Below the pieces are notes generated by a model. The model searched no databases and was not told where the DNA came from. It worked only from the letters and a program-made list of their open reading frames with translations. A stretch of 64,000 nucleotides of DNA from Antedon mediterranea (Eukaryota > Echinodermata > Crinoidea > Comatulida > Antedonidae): NCBI RefSeq assembly GCF_964355755.1, contig NC_092670.1:2073001-2137000 (forward strand). The letters are read 5' to 3'. Shown here in pieces: positions 11,437 to 22,000 of this stretch. The position numbers and the translations under genes are program-made. Position 1 is the first letter of the stretch; each line of letters opens with the position of its first letter.

Positions 11437-14400
11437 ATGATGGAAGGTGAAGACATCCCTGTCCTTGTGCATTTTGGCCAGCATGCCAAAAAAATGTTTG
11501 TAAAAAAAAGTAGTGGGAAAATGGAGATATTGGAGAAATGTGCTGAGGTACGTAAGGAAAAATTTAAGCGTCTTTTGTTGCTTATTCTTGATTATGTTTT
11601 GTTTTGTTATTTGCAATTTCTCACTTAACTAGGAGGCCTAGGCCTAGCTAGCCTAGGCTATACTCTATCTATCCTGGGTGACCCTATCCTCCCAGGTCTA
11701 ACTGAAAACAACTTTAAACAACCGTAGGCCACCTTCTGTGTACCATGGCTAGCTTGCCCTGTACTTTATTGTTTGTACTGATTTCCTATTATTAATAGAG
11801 ATACTGTATTATTCATTTTTTTCTTCTTCTGGTTACCCAAATTAAATTTTCATGGTAACATAAACAATCATACAGTCAATCAAGAGGGAAGAGGGCTAAT
11901 ACATTAGTAAATTGATGCAATTCATTCATTTAAATCACAACTGGCAGTTAGTAAAACTGAATTGCATATGATGTACAATTGATAACATGTAAACAGGTAT
12001 ATATAGATAAATGGGGAAAGAAATTAAATTAACAGCCAAATCAAAAGTTGTTGGGTAACAATTATTTAATTATTAATATTATTTTCATTTATTTTATGTT
12101 TTTTATTTCAGTTATTTCCTGAGACAGAAAGCTTTTTTCTTCAAATTTTTGATGATGAGTTTGAAGAATGGGTTGATATAGGTGACACAACCTTAATTGT
12201 CAAAAAGACAGTCCTGAAAATGTTTGAAAAGGGTAAGAACCTAAACATTAATAAATTTTAATGTGATGAGAAGTTATATCATAAAACATAAAATATACAA
12301 ATTTCATCACTCATCAGTTCAGGTAGGCATTACAAATGGAAAAATGAATGGCCTTCTTCAATCAGTAACTGTAACATAAAATTCAGGAATCAGAGGAATA
12401 AACCATGACACAAAAGTGAACCCAAGAGGTTACCAAACCAATCACCAATGTGTGTGTAGGCCTACATGTTATTAACTTGTCTGTTTATTATTGTTGTAAA
12501 TTACAGAAGAAAGACCCAGTAAAAGAGCAGCAGGAGCATCATCATCCTCTGATGATGAAAGAGGTAACCATAAGATGTTTATTTAAATATTAGTCTAAAC
12601 TTTAAAAATGTTCTAGTGTTGGTTACTATAATAACTATTATATAATGTATATTCAGAACAGGAAAATGTTAATTTATTTTCATTCTTCATTGAAATACAT
12701 AATATCTTGTAAAACCAAACAAATTAAAAAGACAAAAAAGCAATAAAAATATTGCTTGCTTATCAACCTTACGCATCCAGAACAAAAAGTTAAAATGATA
12801 ATTAAATATACAATTTCAAGTATCAATAAATCAAACACACATTTAAGAGAATATTAGTGTAACATTTAATTATTTATTCATTCATTTTTTATTTACAGGA
12901 AAGAGTCTGCTGCAAAAAATTTCTAATATCAAAAAAAAATTTAAGACAAAGCAATCAACAAAACCCAAAAAAACAAAACCTGTGGACGTAACAGTACAAA
13001 TGGGCTGGTTGCATTTCAACATAAAAAAGAAGGAGCAATCAAAGGGGGAGGAACTACAACCGTACGCACCAACAGATATTCAACGATTCAAGAAATGATT
13101 GAGTTGGGTACAAACATGTTCTTTCAAAATGGAAATTCCATATTTGGAAAACTTGATCAAATGTCCGTCCATTTAGCAGATTATCGTGCAAATGTTATAG
13201 ATACAGAAGATTGGAGGCTAGATAACATTTTGGAAGCAGGTGTAAAAGTACGCCTGTATCTCTGTTCTAAACTTATAAAGGTAAGAATCATAATTATGTG
13301 TATGATCTATTTGTATACAATATTCCCTTGCCTTCCCATACAATGTATTCTTCCACCTGGCAAGTTGATACATGTGTGTGCTTTTATCAGCATAATATAT
13401 ATTATTATTATGACTTTTTTGTTTTAATTTAGTTTTTTGGTTATTTTATTTGTATTCATTATGTCCAGCTACTGATACCCACAGCATTGTCATTTTTTTC
13501 AGTAATTTGCCTTTGGAATAATTAATAAAAAATAAATAAATATAATATATATAAATAAACACATGTTATATATATTATATAATAAAGCTAAATCAAAACG
13601 ATAAAGTAAAACAGCCAGAACGAAATTGCAGAGATTGGTAAGAACACTACCTTTTCTCAGTGCGAAATATATATCTATTTAAACATTTTAATAGCATACA
13701 ATATTATAGTTTTCAGTTATTTTACATACATTTTTATGCTTAACCTTTAAGGTTGAAACATCCGATGGCAGCTGCAGTGACAGTAGCGAACTGCCCGATC
13801 CAGGATTATTAGGTAATTTTTTTAATTCATTTCATATGATACAAAAACAAAAAATATTATAATACATGTGTGTACTTTTTTTCCAAAATAATAGCAGGGG
13901 TACAGTTTGAAACATTGAATAGCACGATGTTTGTTTTCTTCTTGTTTTGTATTAGATATTTTATGCAGTATCTATATATATAAACCGATATCTTTGTTTT
14001 CAGAATGCAGCAATAATATAGTACAATAATTTGATTTGGGACATTCATTTACAAATTGTTAAAATGAACAGTATAAGTATAAAAGTCGCACATAAAAAAT
14101 CGCAATGGAAAAAATATCAAGGTTTCCAAAACTGACTCATTTGATGGAGAATCATTTGACTGTCTCAGGGTTGTCTTTCTTATTTGTCTGGTGGGACGTA
14201 CTTTATGCTATGTATCATTGTGAAATAGAAATCTTTTGATACATTGTCAAAAATGAACCAATAATTACTTTTAATTAAATTGAAGTTAACTATTACTGTA
14301 GTCAAATCCTAATATTTAATTAAAAGATGCAGGAACTGTGTTTCTACTTATTTCCATAAAATGTTGCTTATCTGCATATGCATTTTATATATCTTCCTGT

Positions 14401-15854
14401 AGCCGGACCATCAAGTTCTTTCTCCACTCCAGAATCTCCACAACCGCTTGAAACTCGTACTCCAGAATCTCCACAACCGCTTGAAACTCGTACTCCACAA
14501 CCTCTTGAAACTTGCAAGCCACAACCTCTTGAAACTCAACCAGCCGGAACACCAACAGTATGTATTTTCATTTAAATTGAGTTGTTTAGCATGTCACAAT
14601 TTAGGCCATGACATATTTGGTTGTGATAATTTGATTTGATGTTAAAGGTAAAACTTTATTGTAAATTTATTGTTTTATCTTGATAATACAGTATCAATAA
14701 GAAATTTTTCTTACAAAAAACGCCGCTTGAATATTTACAGCATTACACATAAGTAATATACAAAATTAATTACAACATGACATTTGACTTACCAAAAAAC
14801 TAAACTCCTCTTTTAACACTAATTAATACTGTTATAAGGCAAATTTATTTTGCATTATTTAATATTATTAAAAACATAACGCAAATGAAAAGTGTGGATC
14901 ACCAACCAAAACTAAGAAAAGTATAGGTCTAGGCCTTCCCATGTAGTCTGGTAAAAAATCACCTGCACCATGGTATAAAAATGTACCCAAATAATATAAT
15001 ATAATATCATCTTTAGGTCCTATGTATATTGTTATAACATTTCTTATTGCTAAGTGTTTACCCAGGCCATGGACCTACCTATAAAATGCATTATTATTGA
15101 ATTTAAAAAAAAAGTATTACATGTTTTACATTAATCCACGCTAATATTGCAATCTTTATATAACCATATATCTGCTAAGCAAAGAAACTCTTATATGAAT
15201 TTCAACATTATTTAGAAATATCAGTTTAAAAACTAAACTACGAAAGAGAAACATATACACTGTATTTTACTTAACTATAGTGAAGTGCACACTCTTTCAG
15301 ATAGACTCTCTATTCCCAGATGCACATCCAAATACTCCTTTTTTTAGCCTTAGTAAACTATAAGCTACCGCATTGTACCTGTTTCCTAATGCTTTTGTTC
15401 TCATGAATATAACTGCCTAAAGAAGCGGCACGAAAATACATTCTATAAAACATTTTTTTTCAGTATATTCTATTTTGAATACCTCATTGGCAAGGTATAT
15501 TCTATGCATTTGGTAAAAGATATTTCAAATTTTACCAAAATGGTTTAAATCATTAAACGACACTATTAAAGGCTATGTTGTTTATTTAATTTTGTTTTTT
15601 TTTACATTTTAACCAGCTCTAAATTTTTTTCGTTTTACTTAAGATATGCAACTTTTATTTCATTTATACAGGTTATTTTCAAGACATCTCCTGAGGACTT
15701 ATGTGGCATATACTGTGATAGGCAAAAAAGTTGTTTTTTTATCACATGTGGACATACAATTTGTTTGCCATGCGCAACATACTTTGAGGAAACTAACACC
15801 AAGGAATGTCCTTTTTGTAAACAAGTAATTACTACTGTTCGCCACTTGTACTGA
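11437..15854 (+). CDS. RING-finger protein, possible E3 ubiquitin ligase, seven exons, one-base frameshift in exon 4
   Basis: Exons: 11437-11547, 12112-12232, 12507-12563, 12899-13280, 13752-13812, 14403-14557, 15672-15854. Phases fit throughout except inside exon 4. Order of parts: an N-terminal region (MEGEDIPVLVHFGQHAKK; LFPETESFFLQIFDDEFEEW), a Ser/acidic stretch, a basic stretch, a conserved-looking GW and GGGT region, a Pro-rich repeat (TPESPQPLE, TPQPLET), and a C-terminal RING (LCGIYC, FFITCGHTICLPC, CPFCKQ). Coding total is 1070 nt, one short of a multiple of three. The shift lies in the A-run near 13022-13027, where GWLHFNIKK passes to EGAIKGGGT only if one A is added. This is either a pseudogenising change or a sequence error. 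If it functions, the RING predicts ubiquitin transfer; the substrate is unknown. Confidence 0.75.
12899..13280 (+). CDS. RING gene exon 4 carrying the frameshift
   Basis: The first part reads GKSLLQKISNIKKKFKTKQ... VTVQMGWLHFN in one frame. After a six-A run the family-like continuation (GAIKGGGTTTVRTNRYSTI, then FFQNGNSIFGKLDQ) is in the other frame, and only that frame joins the phase-0 exon 5 at 13752. In the unshifted frame a TGA follows within about 25 codons (after RFKK). Confidence 0.7.
15672..15854 (+). CDS. RING gene terminal exon (C3HC4 zinc finger)
   Basis: Encodes about 60 residues with the zinc ligands in order: C-x3-C (LCGIYC), then C-x-H-x2-C-x2-C (TCGHTICLPC), then C-x2-C (CPFC). 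It ends TVRHLY-stop. A C-terminal RING is usual in small E3 ligases. A possible AATAAA poly(A) signal lies at 16182-16187. Confidence 0.8.
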   Translation, partial: VIFKTSPEDLCGIYCDRQKSCFFITCGHTICLPCATYFEETNTKECPFCKQVITTVRHLY

Positions 15855-16369
15855 AAGTACATATGAATATCTGGTTGGTGTTTTTTTTAAACTTTTTTTA
15901 TTTTCTTATTTATTACAATAATGTTCTTAAGGTTTATTTTAACAGAATATATTATTCATACCTCGTTTTATTTTAATTGGTGTTATGCTCAACGAATAAT
16001 TATATGGTTATTATAGTCAATATAATTGATAAATAGAAACCTGTTATATACGGTACTATACTAAAAAGGAATGTTTTTTTTTAATAGTTTAAAAATTGTT
16101 TAAATCAGATTGTAATTATATTTACTAATATTGGTAATTTTGGTGATGAGAGCTTAAACTAATTTTAGAATTATATATCTTAATAAAAAGTACATCAATC
16201 ACTGATAATAAATAATTAAAAAAATTGAAAAAAAAACATTAACAATGAGTCTTATGTTGTTATTTCATGTTTATAATACATTCCATATAATTGGAGATAA
16301 AAACTGCCACTTTCTGGCAAAATAATCGCGAGCGAGAATGACATACGCCACTAATAGTTTGACTTTTCA

Positions 16370-16545
16370 ATTCAATTCAAACATTTCATTCAAAACATTT
16401 CATTTAAAACATTTCATTCAAAACATTTCATTCAAAACATTTCATTCAAAACATTTCATTCAAAACATTTCATTCAAAACATTTCATTCAAAATATTCAA
16501 TTCAAAGCATTCAATTCAAAACATTTCATTCATATATCGCACCAT
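16370..16545. repeat. ACATTTCATTCAAA minisatellite
   Basis: About ten units of AAAACATTTCATTC, degrading to ATTCAATTCAAAG at the right end. It gives a long open frame by chance of its 14-bp unit; not a gene. Confidence 0.8.
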
Positions 16546-16727
16546 TTAATTCATATCGATGCATTTCATTCACATATCGCGTCATAAAATTCATATCATC
16601 GAAATGTTGCGTAAACGGCGTTCCATAGGAATGGCTGAATTTCTAACGGAAAAGTTTCTTCTTCGGAATCGGAATACATTTTGCGAGGATTGGCTTTTTC
16701 ATGTACTCATCAAGCGTGATCGTTTTC

Positions 16728-16794
16728 ACAGGGAAGAGTTAAATTAATTTACTGACTTAAATTTACTGACTTAAATTAATTTAACTCTTCCCTG
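16728..16794. repeat. Short perfect palindrome CAGGGAAGAGTTAAATTAAT
   Basis: CAGGGAAGAGTTAAATTAA at 16728 is mirrored by TTAATTTAACTCTTCCCTG ending at 16794, with a repeated TTTACTGACTTAAA in the loop. No coding content. Confidence 0.65.
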
Positions 16795-17020
16795 GTTTTC
16801 AGGGAAGATAGCGAAACCCGATATGACGTCACGACTGTAAAGTTAATGAGTTGGCTCTAAACGCTGACTGGTCGGAAAAATCGTATTTTCAAACGTCGAT
16901 TTTAGCGGTAAAAATTGCATAAAAAATTTCAAAAAACCTAATATATATTTTATTATACCTAAACAATCATCACAAATACTCAAATAGGTGTTGACATTTC
17001 TGCTTTAAATAGTTTAGTCT

Positions 17021-17815
17021 CCACATCTATGAAACATTAAAATCAAAACCTGGACTTGAAAATTACTTAATTGATAAAACTAATTTTGAAGGTGCTGCAT
17101 TAAAATTTAAAGCTCGTTCAAATACTCTACCTTTGAATGATAGAACTGCAAATTGGAATATTGATAATAATAAAAAATGTAAATTGTGCGGTACCAATTC
17201 GGACGAAGACATCCATCATTTCATCCTTAATTGTCCAGCTTTAAATAATATACGTAATCAGGAATTATTTAATTTATATGTGGATATGTATAGAAATGGC
17301 AGCAAAGATATGTTTGATACTTTTTATACTTCTCCTGAAAATGACAAACTGAAATATATTTTGGGATACTCAGATAATTTAATTGATGAAGAGTGTGAAA
17401 ATATTTTGGATAGTTTTTGTAAAAGATACCTAAAACAAGCATGGCAATTTCGAAATGATTCACTGAATTCCATGACTCAATAACTATGTTATCTACATTG
17501 CTACATTAAGTAAATTGAAGGGGGGGGGGGGGGGGGAGGAGTTGGGGGTTTCTCGTAATAAGCTGTGTTTATCAGTTGATTTTATTTTATTTTATACACT
17601 TTTACTATATCTTGTTTTGTATTCATTGTGTAAAGTAATGATCTACTGTATGTATCGATGTAAATTGGGGGGGGGGGGGGGGTAAGATAGGGGTTGATAG
17701 TTGCTTTTGCCTTTTTTTACTTTTCTGTTAATTGTTATATTTTATATTGTGAAGGATGCACCTTTGTGCTAAGTGTGCCACCGATCTAAAGGTGTAATTC
17801 CAAATAAATAAATAA
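17021..17815 (+). mobile_element. 5'-truncated LINE: C-terminal zinc-knuckle region and 3' UTR
   Basis: An open frame from about 17021 to the TAA at 17481-17483 encodes about 150 residues: NTLPLNDRTANW, then CKLCGTNSDEDIHHFILNC, the CCHC motif typical of the C-terminus of non-LTR retrotransposon polyproteins. The 3' UTR holds two G-runs (17520-17536 and 17667-17682), GTGTGCCACCGATCTAAAGG and an AAATAAATAAATAAA tail ending near 17815. Upstream of 17021 the frame is closed by stops, so the copy is 5'-truncated and cannot move by itself. Confidence 0.75.
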
Positions 17816-17849
17816 AATTTAGAAGATTAATTTCTTCAAGCAAATTCCG

Positions 17850-17925
17850 TGGCCCAGCGGATGAAACGTTGTCTTGCGATAGAGTGACAATTTCACCCGA
17901 GTTCAAGATCGAGTAGATGACTTTT
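17850..17925 (+). other. tRNA-like sequence, probable SINE head
   Basis: GTGGCCCAGCGGATGAAACG resembles an A box and D arm. GAGTTCAAGATCGAG resembles a B box. It follows directly on a LINE 3' tail. The stems are poor, so I read it as a tRNA-derived repeat, not a tRNA gene. Confidence 0.35.
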
Positions 17926-17954
17926 GTTTATTTATCGGCAAACTCGAGTGTTGC

Positions 17955-18060
17955 ACATGAAAATTACACAGTCAATATCATCGTACTTGAGAATTTATAT
18001 GATTAATGACAGGGGACACGATTATTACGCGAAAATTACACAGTCAATATCATCGTTCTC
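17955..18060. repeat. Two direct copies of AAAATTACACAGTCAATATC
   Basis: The segment GAAAATTACACAGTCAATAT followed by CATCGT occurs at about 17959 and again at 18034, 75 bp apart. Confidence 0.5.
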
Positions 18061-18159
18061 GAGGATATATACGATTTACGATCCTCGCAGCGGTAGTCAT
18101 GTGATGCAGTTTCAACCAATCACGTTCGCGTATTTACATAGACTATGTAATATTATACA

Positions 18160-18320
18160 AATAATGAATGTTTATGAGTGCAATGGTACAAATAATGGCA
18201 CGAGGTGAATGATGAAAGGTTATATCAACGAGGCAAAGCCGAGTTGATATAACCTTTCATCATTCACCAAGTGCCATTATTTGTACCATTACACGAATAC
18301 AAAACATTCATTATTTGTTT
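18160..18320. repeat. Large hairpin (about 75-bp arms)
   Basis: ATGAATGTTT...GGTACAAATAATGGCAC..GGTGAATGATGAAAGG is followed after a roughly 14-base loop (GAGGCAAAGCCGAG) by its reverse complement. Near-perfect foldback; no coding content. Confidence 0.75.
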
Positions 18321-18555
18321 TATATAACATCTAAATAACAAACAAAAATGTTTCAAAAAGTACTATTTAACGATCGTTGAATAGTGCGTACTATTGCACG
18401 CCATGTGACCCACATTCGTCCAATCAAATGACAGGAATTTATATAGGTGTTATATAAACTGTTATATATATATACTGTTATATATATACTGTTATAATAT
18501 AGTTATACGTATGGAAAATACGGGTTTAGATTTTTAAAATGTTTTTTTATTTGTT

Positions 18556-18916
18556 TTTTTATTTTTTCTCGTTAAACTGTCCGATGTACTCGGTTGTTAA
18601 TATAATAAGGTCGAGGTTCTTTTATTTTGGATCAAATATTTGATTTAATTTTAATTCCATATAATTCATAGGTTGGTGTATATAAATAGAAAGGGATTAG
18701 GCCTACGTAATTACAAAAACCACCTGAAAAAGCTACCTGGATGGAAAATACGGGTTTAGATTTTTAAAATGTTTTTTTATTTGTTCCTTTTATTGCTTGC
18801 TTTTACAAAATCCAAAGTTTTCATTGGTCAGTGGATAGTTATTTTATAAACCTTTGACCAGTGACCAGCACACTGGTCTATAAATATGGAATTATACATT
18901 ATATGATTAGTAGGAC
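18556..18916. repeat. Right arm of a long inverted repeat (partner 8104-8470)
   Basis: Reverse complement of 8104-8470. Part of it (GAAAATACGGGTTTAG...TTTTTTTATTTG) is also present a second time at 18511-18560, so the right arm has a small tandem duplication. It ends with ATTATATGATTAGTA, immediately upstream of the kringle/PAN/LDLR gene, so it probably includes that gene's promoter. Confidence 0.85.
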
Positions 18917-18939
18917 CAAAGAGTGTTCTTTGGAAGGAC

Positions 18940-19018
18940 ATGTCTACGATGGCGAGTTACTTGGCGTCTACATTGTTATATCTGTTCATTTGTAAATGCT
19001 GTGCTAGTAGCTTTAACG
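18940..19018 (+). CDS. Exon 1: signal peptide
   Basis: MSTMASYLASTLLYLFICKC followed by CASSFN. Start chosen as the first ATG; a second in-frame ATG at 18949 matches the paralogue's MSYLASTLL better and may be the real start. Donor G|GTAAGT, phase 1. Confidence 0.75.
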
Positions 19019-22000
19019 GTAAGTATTTCTTCTTTTTTTTTCGTACCGACAGTATTTTAGGAGTTACTTTTATTTAAAGGTGTGGTGTTTATTTTTTACT
19101 TTATTCCATTCATATGTATTAATTTTTGCAATATTGCATATTCATTTGTTTTAATGATGTGACGATACAAATAATAAAAACAAATGTGATGGCATGCTAG
19201 TTTAGGTCTAAATTTTAAGTAGTTTAGACTTTACAAATCGCGCAAAAATGTTTAGACAATTCCGATGTTGATTTTTGTTCCACCAAAAATAAACAGTTTT
19301 ATATACAATGGAAGAAGTTAGAAGACGTATGTAGCGTCTATATTTACTTCTTTCCATAATTTCAATTCATGGAGATTTTGTTTAAGGCATGCTCCGCATT
19401 TGCACATTATGAACATTAAATCAAATTATTGACAGATTTTTTTATTTTTTGCTTTAAATAATATGTTATTGCCGTTCATGATCTTTTTAAAATCAAAATT
19501 CATATCTTGTTTTTTCAGAATGTTATATGTATACAGATGGTTACGATTATAGAGGTTCAGTTAGTACCACAAATACTGGAAAAACTTGCCAAAAATGGAC
19601 ATCACAAACACCTCATTCACATTCAAGAACACCAGATAACTACAGAGGGAAAGGTTTGGGGGATCACAATTTCTGCCGTAACCCGGATGGAGAACCTTCA
19701 CCTTGGTGCTACACAACAGATCCAGACGAAAGATGGGACTACTGTGGTGAAAAAATCGGACGACCATATGAACAATGTGGTAGGTTATATATGTGATTTA
19801 ACATCTTTTTTTAACCAATTTACAATTTAAATTGGGTGACATTGTGGCCAGGGTCTTTGGTTCATATCTATGCATCACAATTCCATACTTTTTCAGCCAA
19901 TTAAAATTGGGTTTAGTGATGAATTCCTATCCTGTGTTTTGCTGTTAGATGTCCATCGCATGGTCTAAATCCATGCCATGTGGGATGGGGAAAGGCACAC
20001 ACGTCCCAATATCTCCGCATGCCGTAGTTGAATTAACATGACGTGTAGTTGGTAGGTGGTTGTCGGATATGGAAAGCTCCCTATTTAGTATTAGCATTAA
20101 TAATCTGTTAACATTTATAACTGAAGATTTACTTAAATTGTAAACAATCCAATATTATATTCTTCAGAAGAAACATTAATTTCCACTAAAAACTGTAATA
20201 TAGGCTTTTCTATTTGTTGTTTTCGATTCAGCTGTGTCATCATTCACGAAACATGAGGGCCATTCAATGGCAGATGATTTTTATGAAGATTATGATTTTA
20301 ACAAGGTTAATCTGGACGACGTTACACCAGAGGAATGTGCTAGAAGCTGTATTGAAATATCTTCTTTTGTTTGTCGATCTTTTGATTATTACCCAGAATC
20401 TTCTGAGTGTACTCTAACTGATAGAAATAAAGATATAGCTGGCGGATATTTATCACCGGTATATGATTATTTTTATACTTCTGGTGCAGTTGACAATTAT
20501 CAAAGAGGTAGGTTGCATTTATATTTATTCAAAGACTACCAACCGTAGTTCAGGTTCTGTTTATTTATTTATTTTATTTACATTTATTTACCCAGCAGGG
20601 TAGCCCAAACAGTTAAGGACTGGTTTCCATTGAGGCCCTGCATTTTACGTACAAAAGCAATAGCACACAGTTAATAATGTTTGTATTACAATAAAAATAT
20701 GGAGAAAAAAAAATCTATAAAAATACAACAATAAATTCGGATTTATTTTTAGTTCAAATTTTTTCAACTAAAACATCTAATAAACATTAGTTTTTCAGGG
20801 GACAATATCTTTAATGAATAAAGATGTATTGTCCCCCTGAAAAAAAAATTTTTTTGTTGTATGCCATTTTAATGTAACAAAATAGTTATCCACTTTGACC
20901 AAAAATTCGATCGAAAAAAAAATGTATTTACCTGAAAAAACTGTAATGTAAATCAAAAAATTGTCAAATTGGCTGCCAGCCAATGGTTTTTGGTTGAATT
21001 TAACCAAATATTGTATCATTGTTTGTTTTTGGTTTTTTTTTTCTATGGAAGTGATTAACTCGATTACAACAAAATAACTAATTCAAAGTCTGATTTAAGT
21101 AATCTTCATTTTTCATGTTTTTGGGAGACAATACATCTTTAAGTATTCAAAACTAGAGACCTAATACGAAAAGGGAGATTCTGCCTTTCATATCATGTTG
21201 CCCCCTTCTAAGTTTTAAAAAAAACAGTCGAAATTTAATTATTAATAATAGTTTATCACCATAATTGCGGTGACACTTGTTTTGTTTTATTTTCATCATA
21301 GTTTCCACTCCAAATGTTCAGGCACCAACAATTCCAATGTTATCTTCTTTTTTTAAGTTATACAGAAAATGCTTCTGTGTACAGTCCGGTTTTCAGACAC
21401 AACAGAATAATTTGTTTTTCTTTCTCGTCTTATATAATAATGTATCTAGCATAAAAGCTCATTTTGGTAGCATACTACAAAACAGCGCCTGCATATTCAC
21501 ATACATTGATGTAATAATTAACAACCAAAATGTGTTCACAGATTCAATCCCATCAGAAGCACCAACAAAGGCACCAACAGCGGCACCAACAGAGGCACCA
21601 ACTTCAGCAGGTAGTATTTCAATTGATATTCAGGCCTACATTAATGATTAAGTAATTAAAAACTAGAGTCCTGGATACAAAATGAGAGACCATGCCCTTT
21701 AAATCGGGTTATCCTTTACGTTACGCGTATTACTGTTGAGCAGCACACCAATGAACATATTTTCTCACTAAAGAAAGACAATTGAGGAATATTGTAATTT
21801 AAAGATTTTAAGGTTTAAATATGTTTTGTTGTTACAGGTATTACCACAGCAGAGGCACCAATTCCGTTAGTAGTATCAGGTAAATAATTTACAATTACAA
21901 TTCACTTCAGGCCTAAAGTGTAAACAATCTGATAAATTATTGAAACGTAAAAGTGTAATACTGTCATTTTGTTCTACAGAGAAAAAATCGTAAAAAATTA

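Noticed and set aside
16338-16628. 96-codon frame rich in Phe/His/Ile
   Set aside because: Product of the ACATTTCATTCAAA minisatellite.
21301-21350. Possible extra linker exon STPNVQAPTIPM after ATCATAG
   Set aside because: Acceptor is plausible and the peptide resembles the linkers, but no good donor keeps phase 1. Left out of the model.
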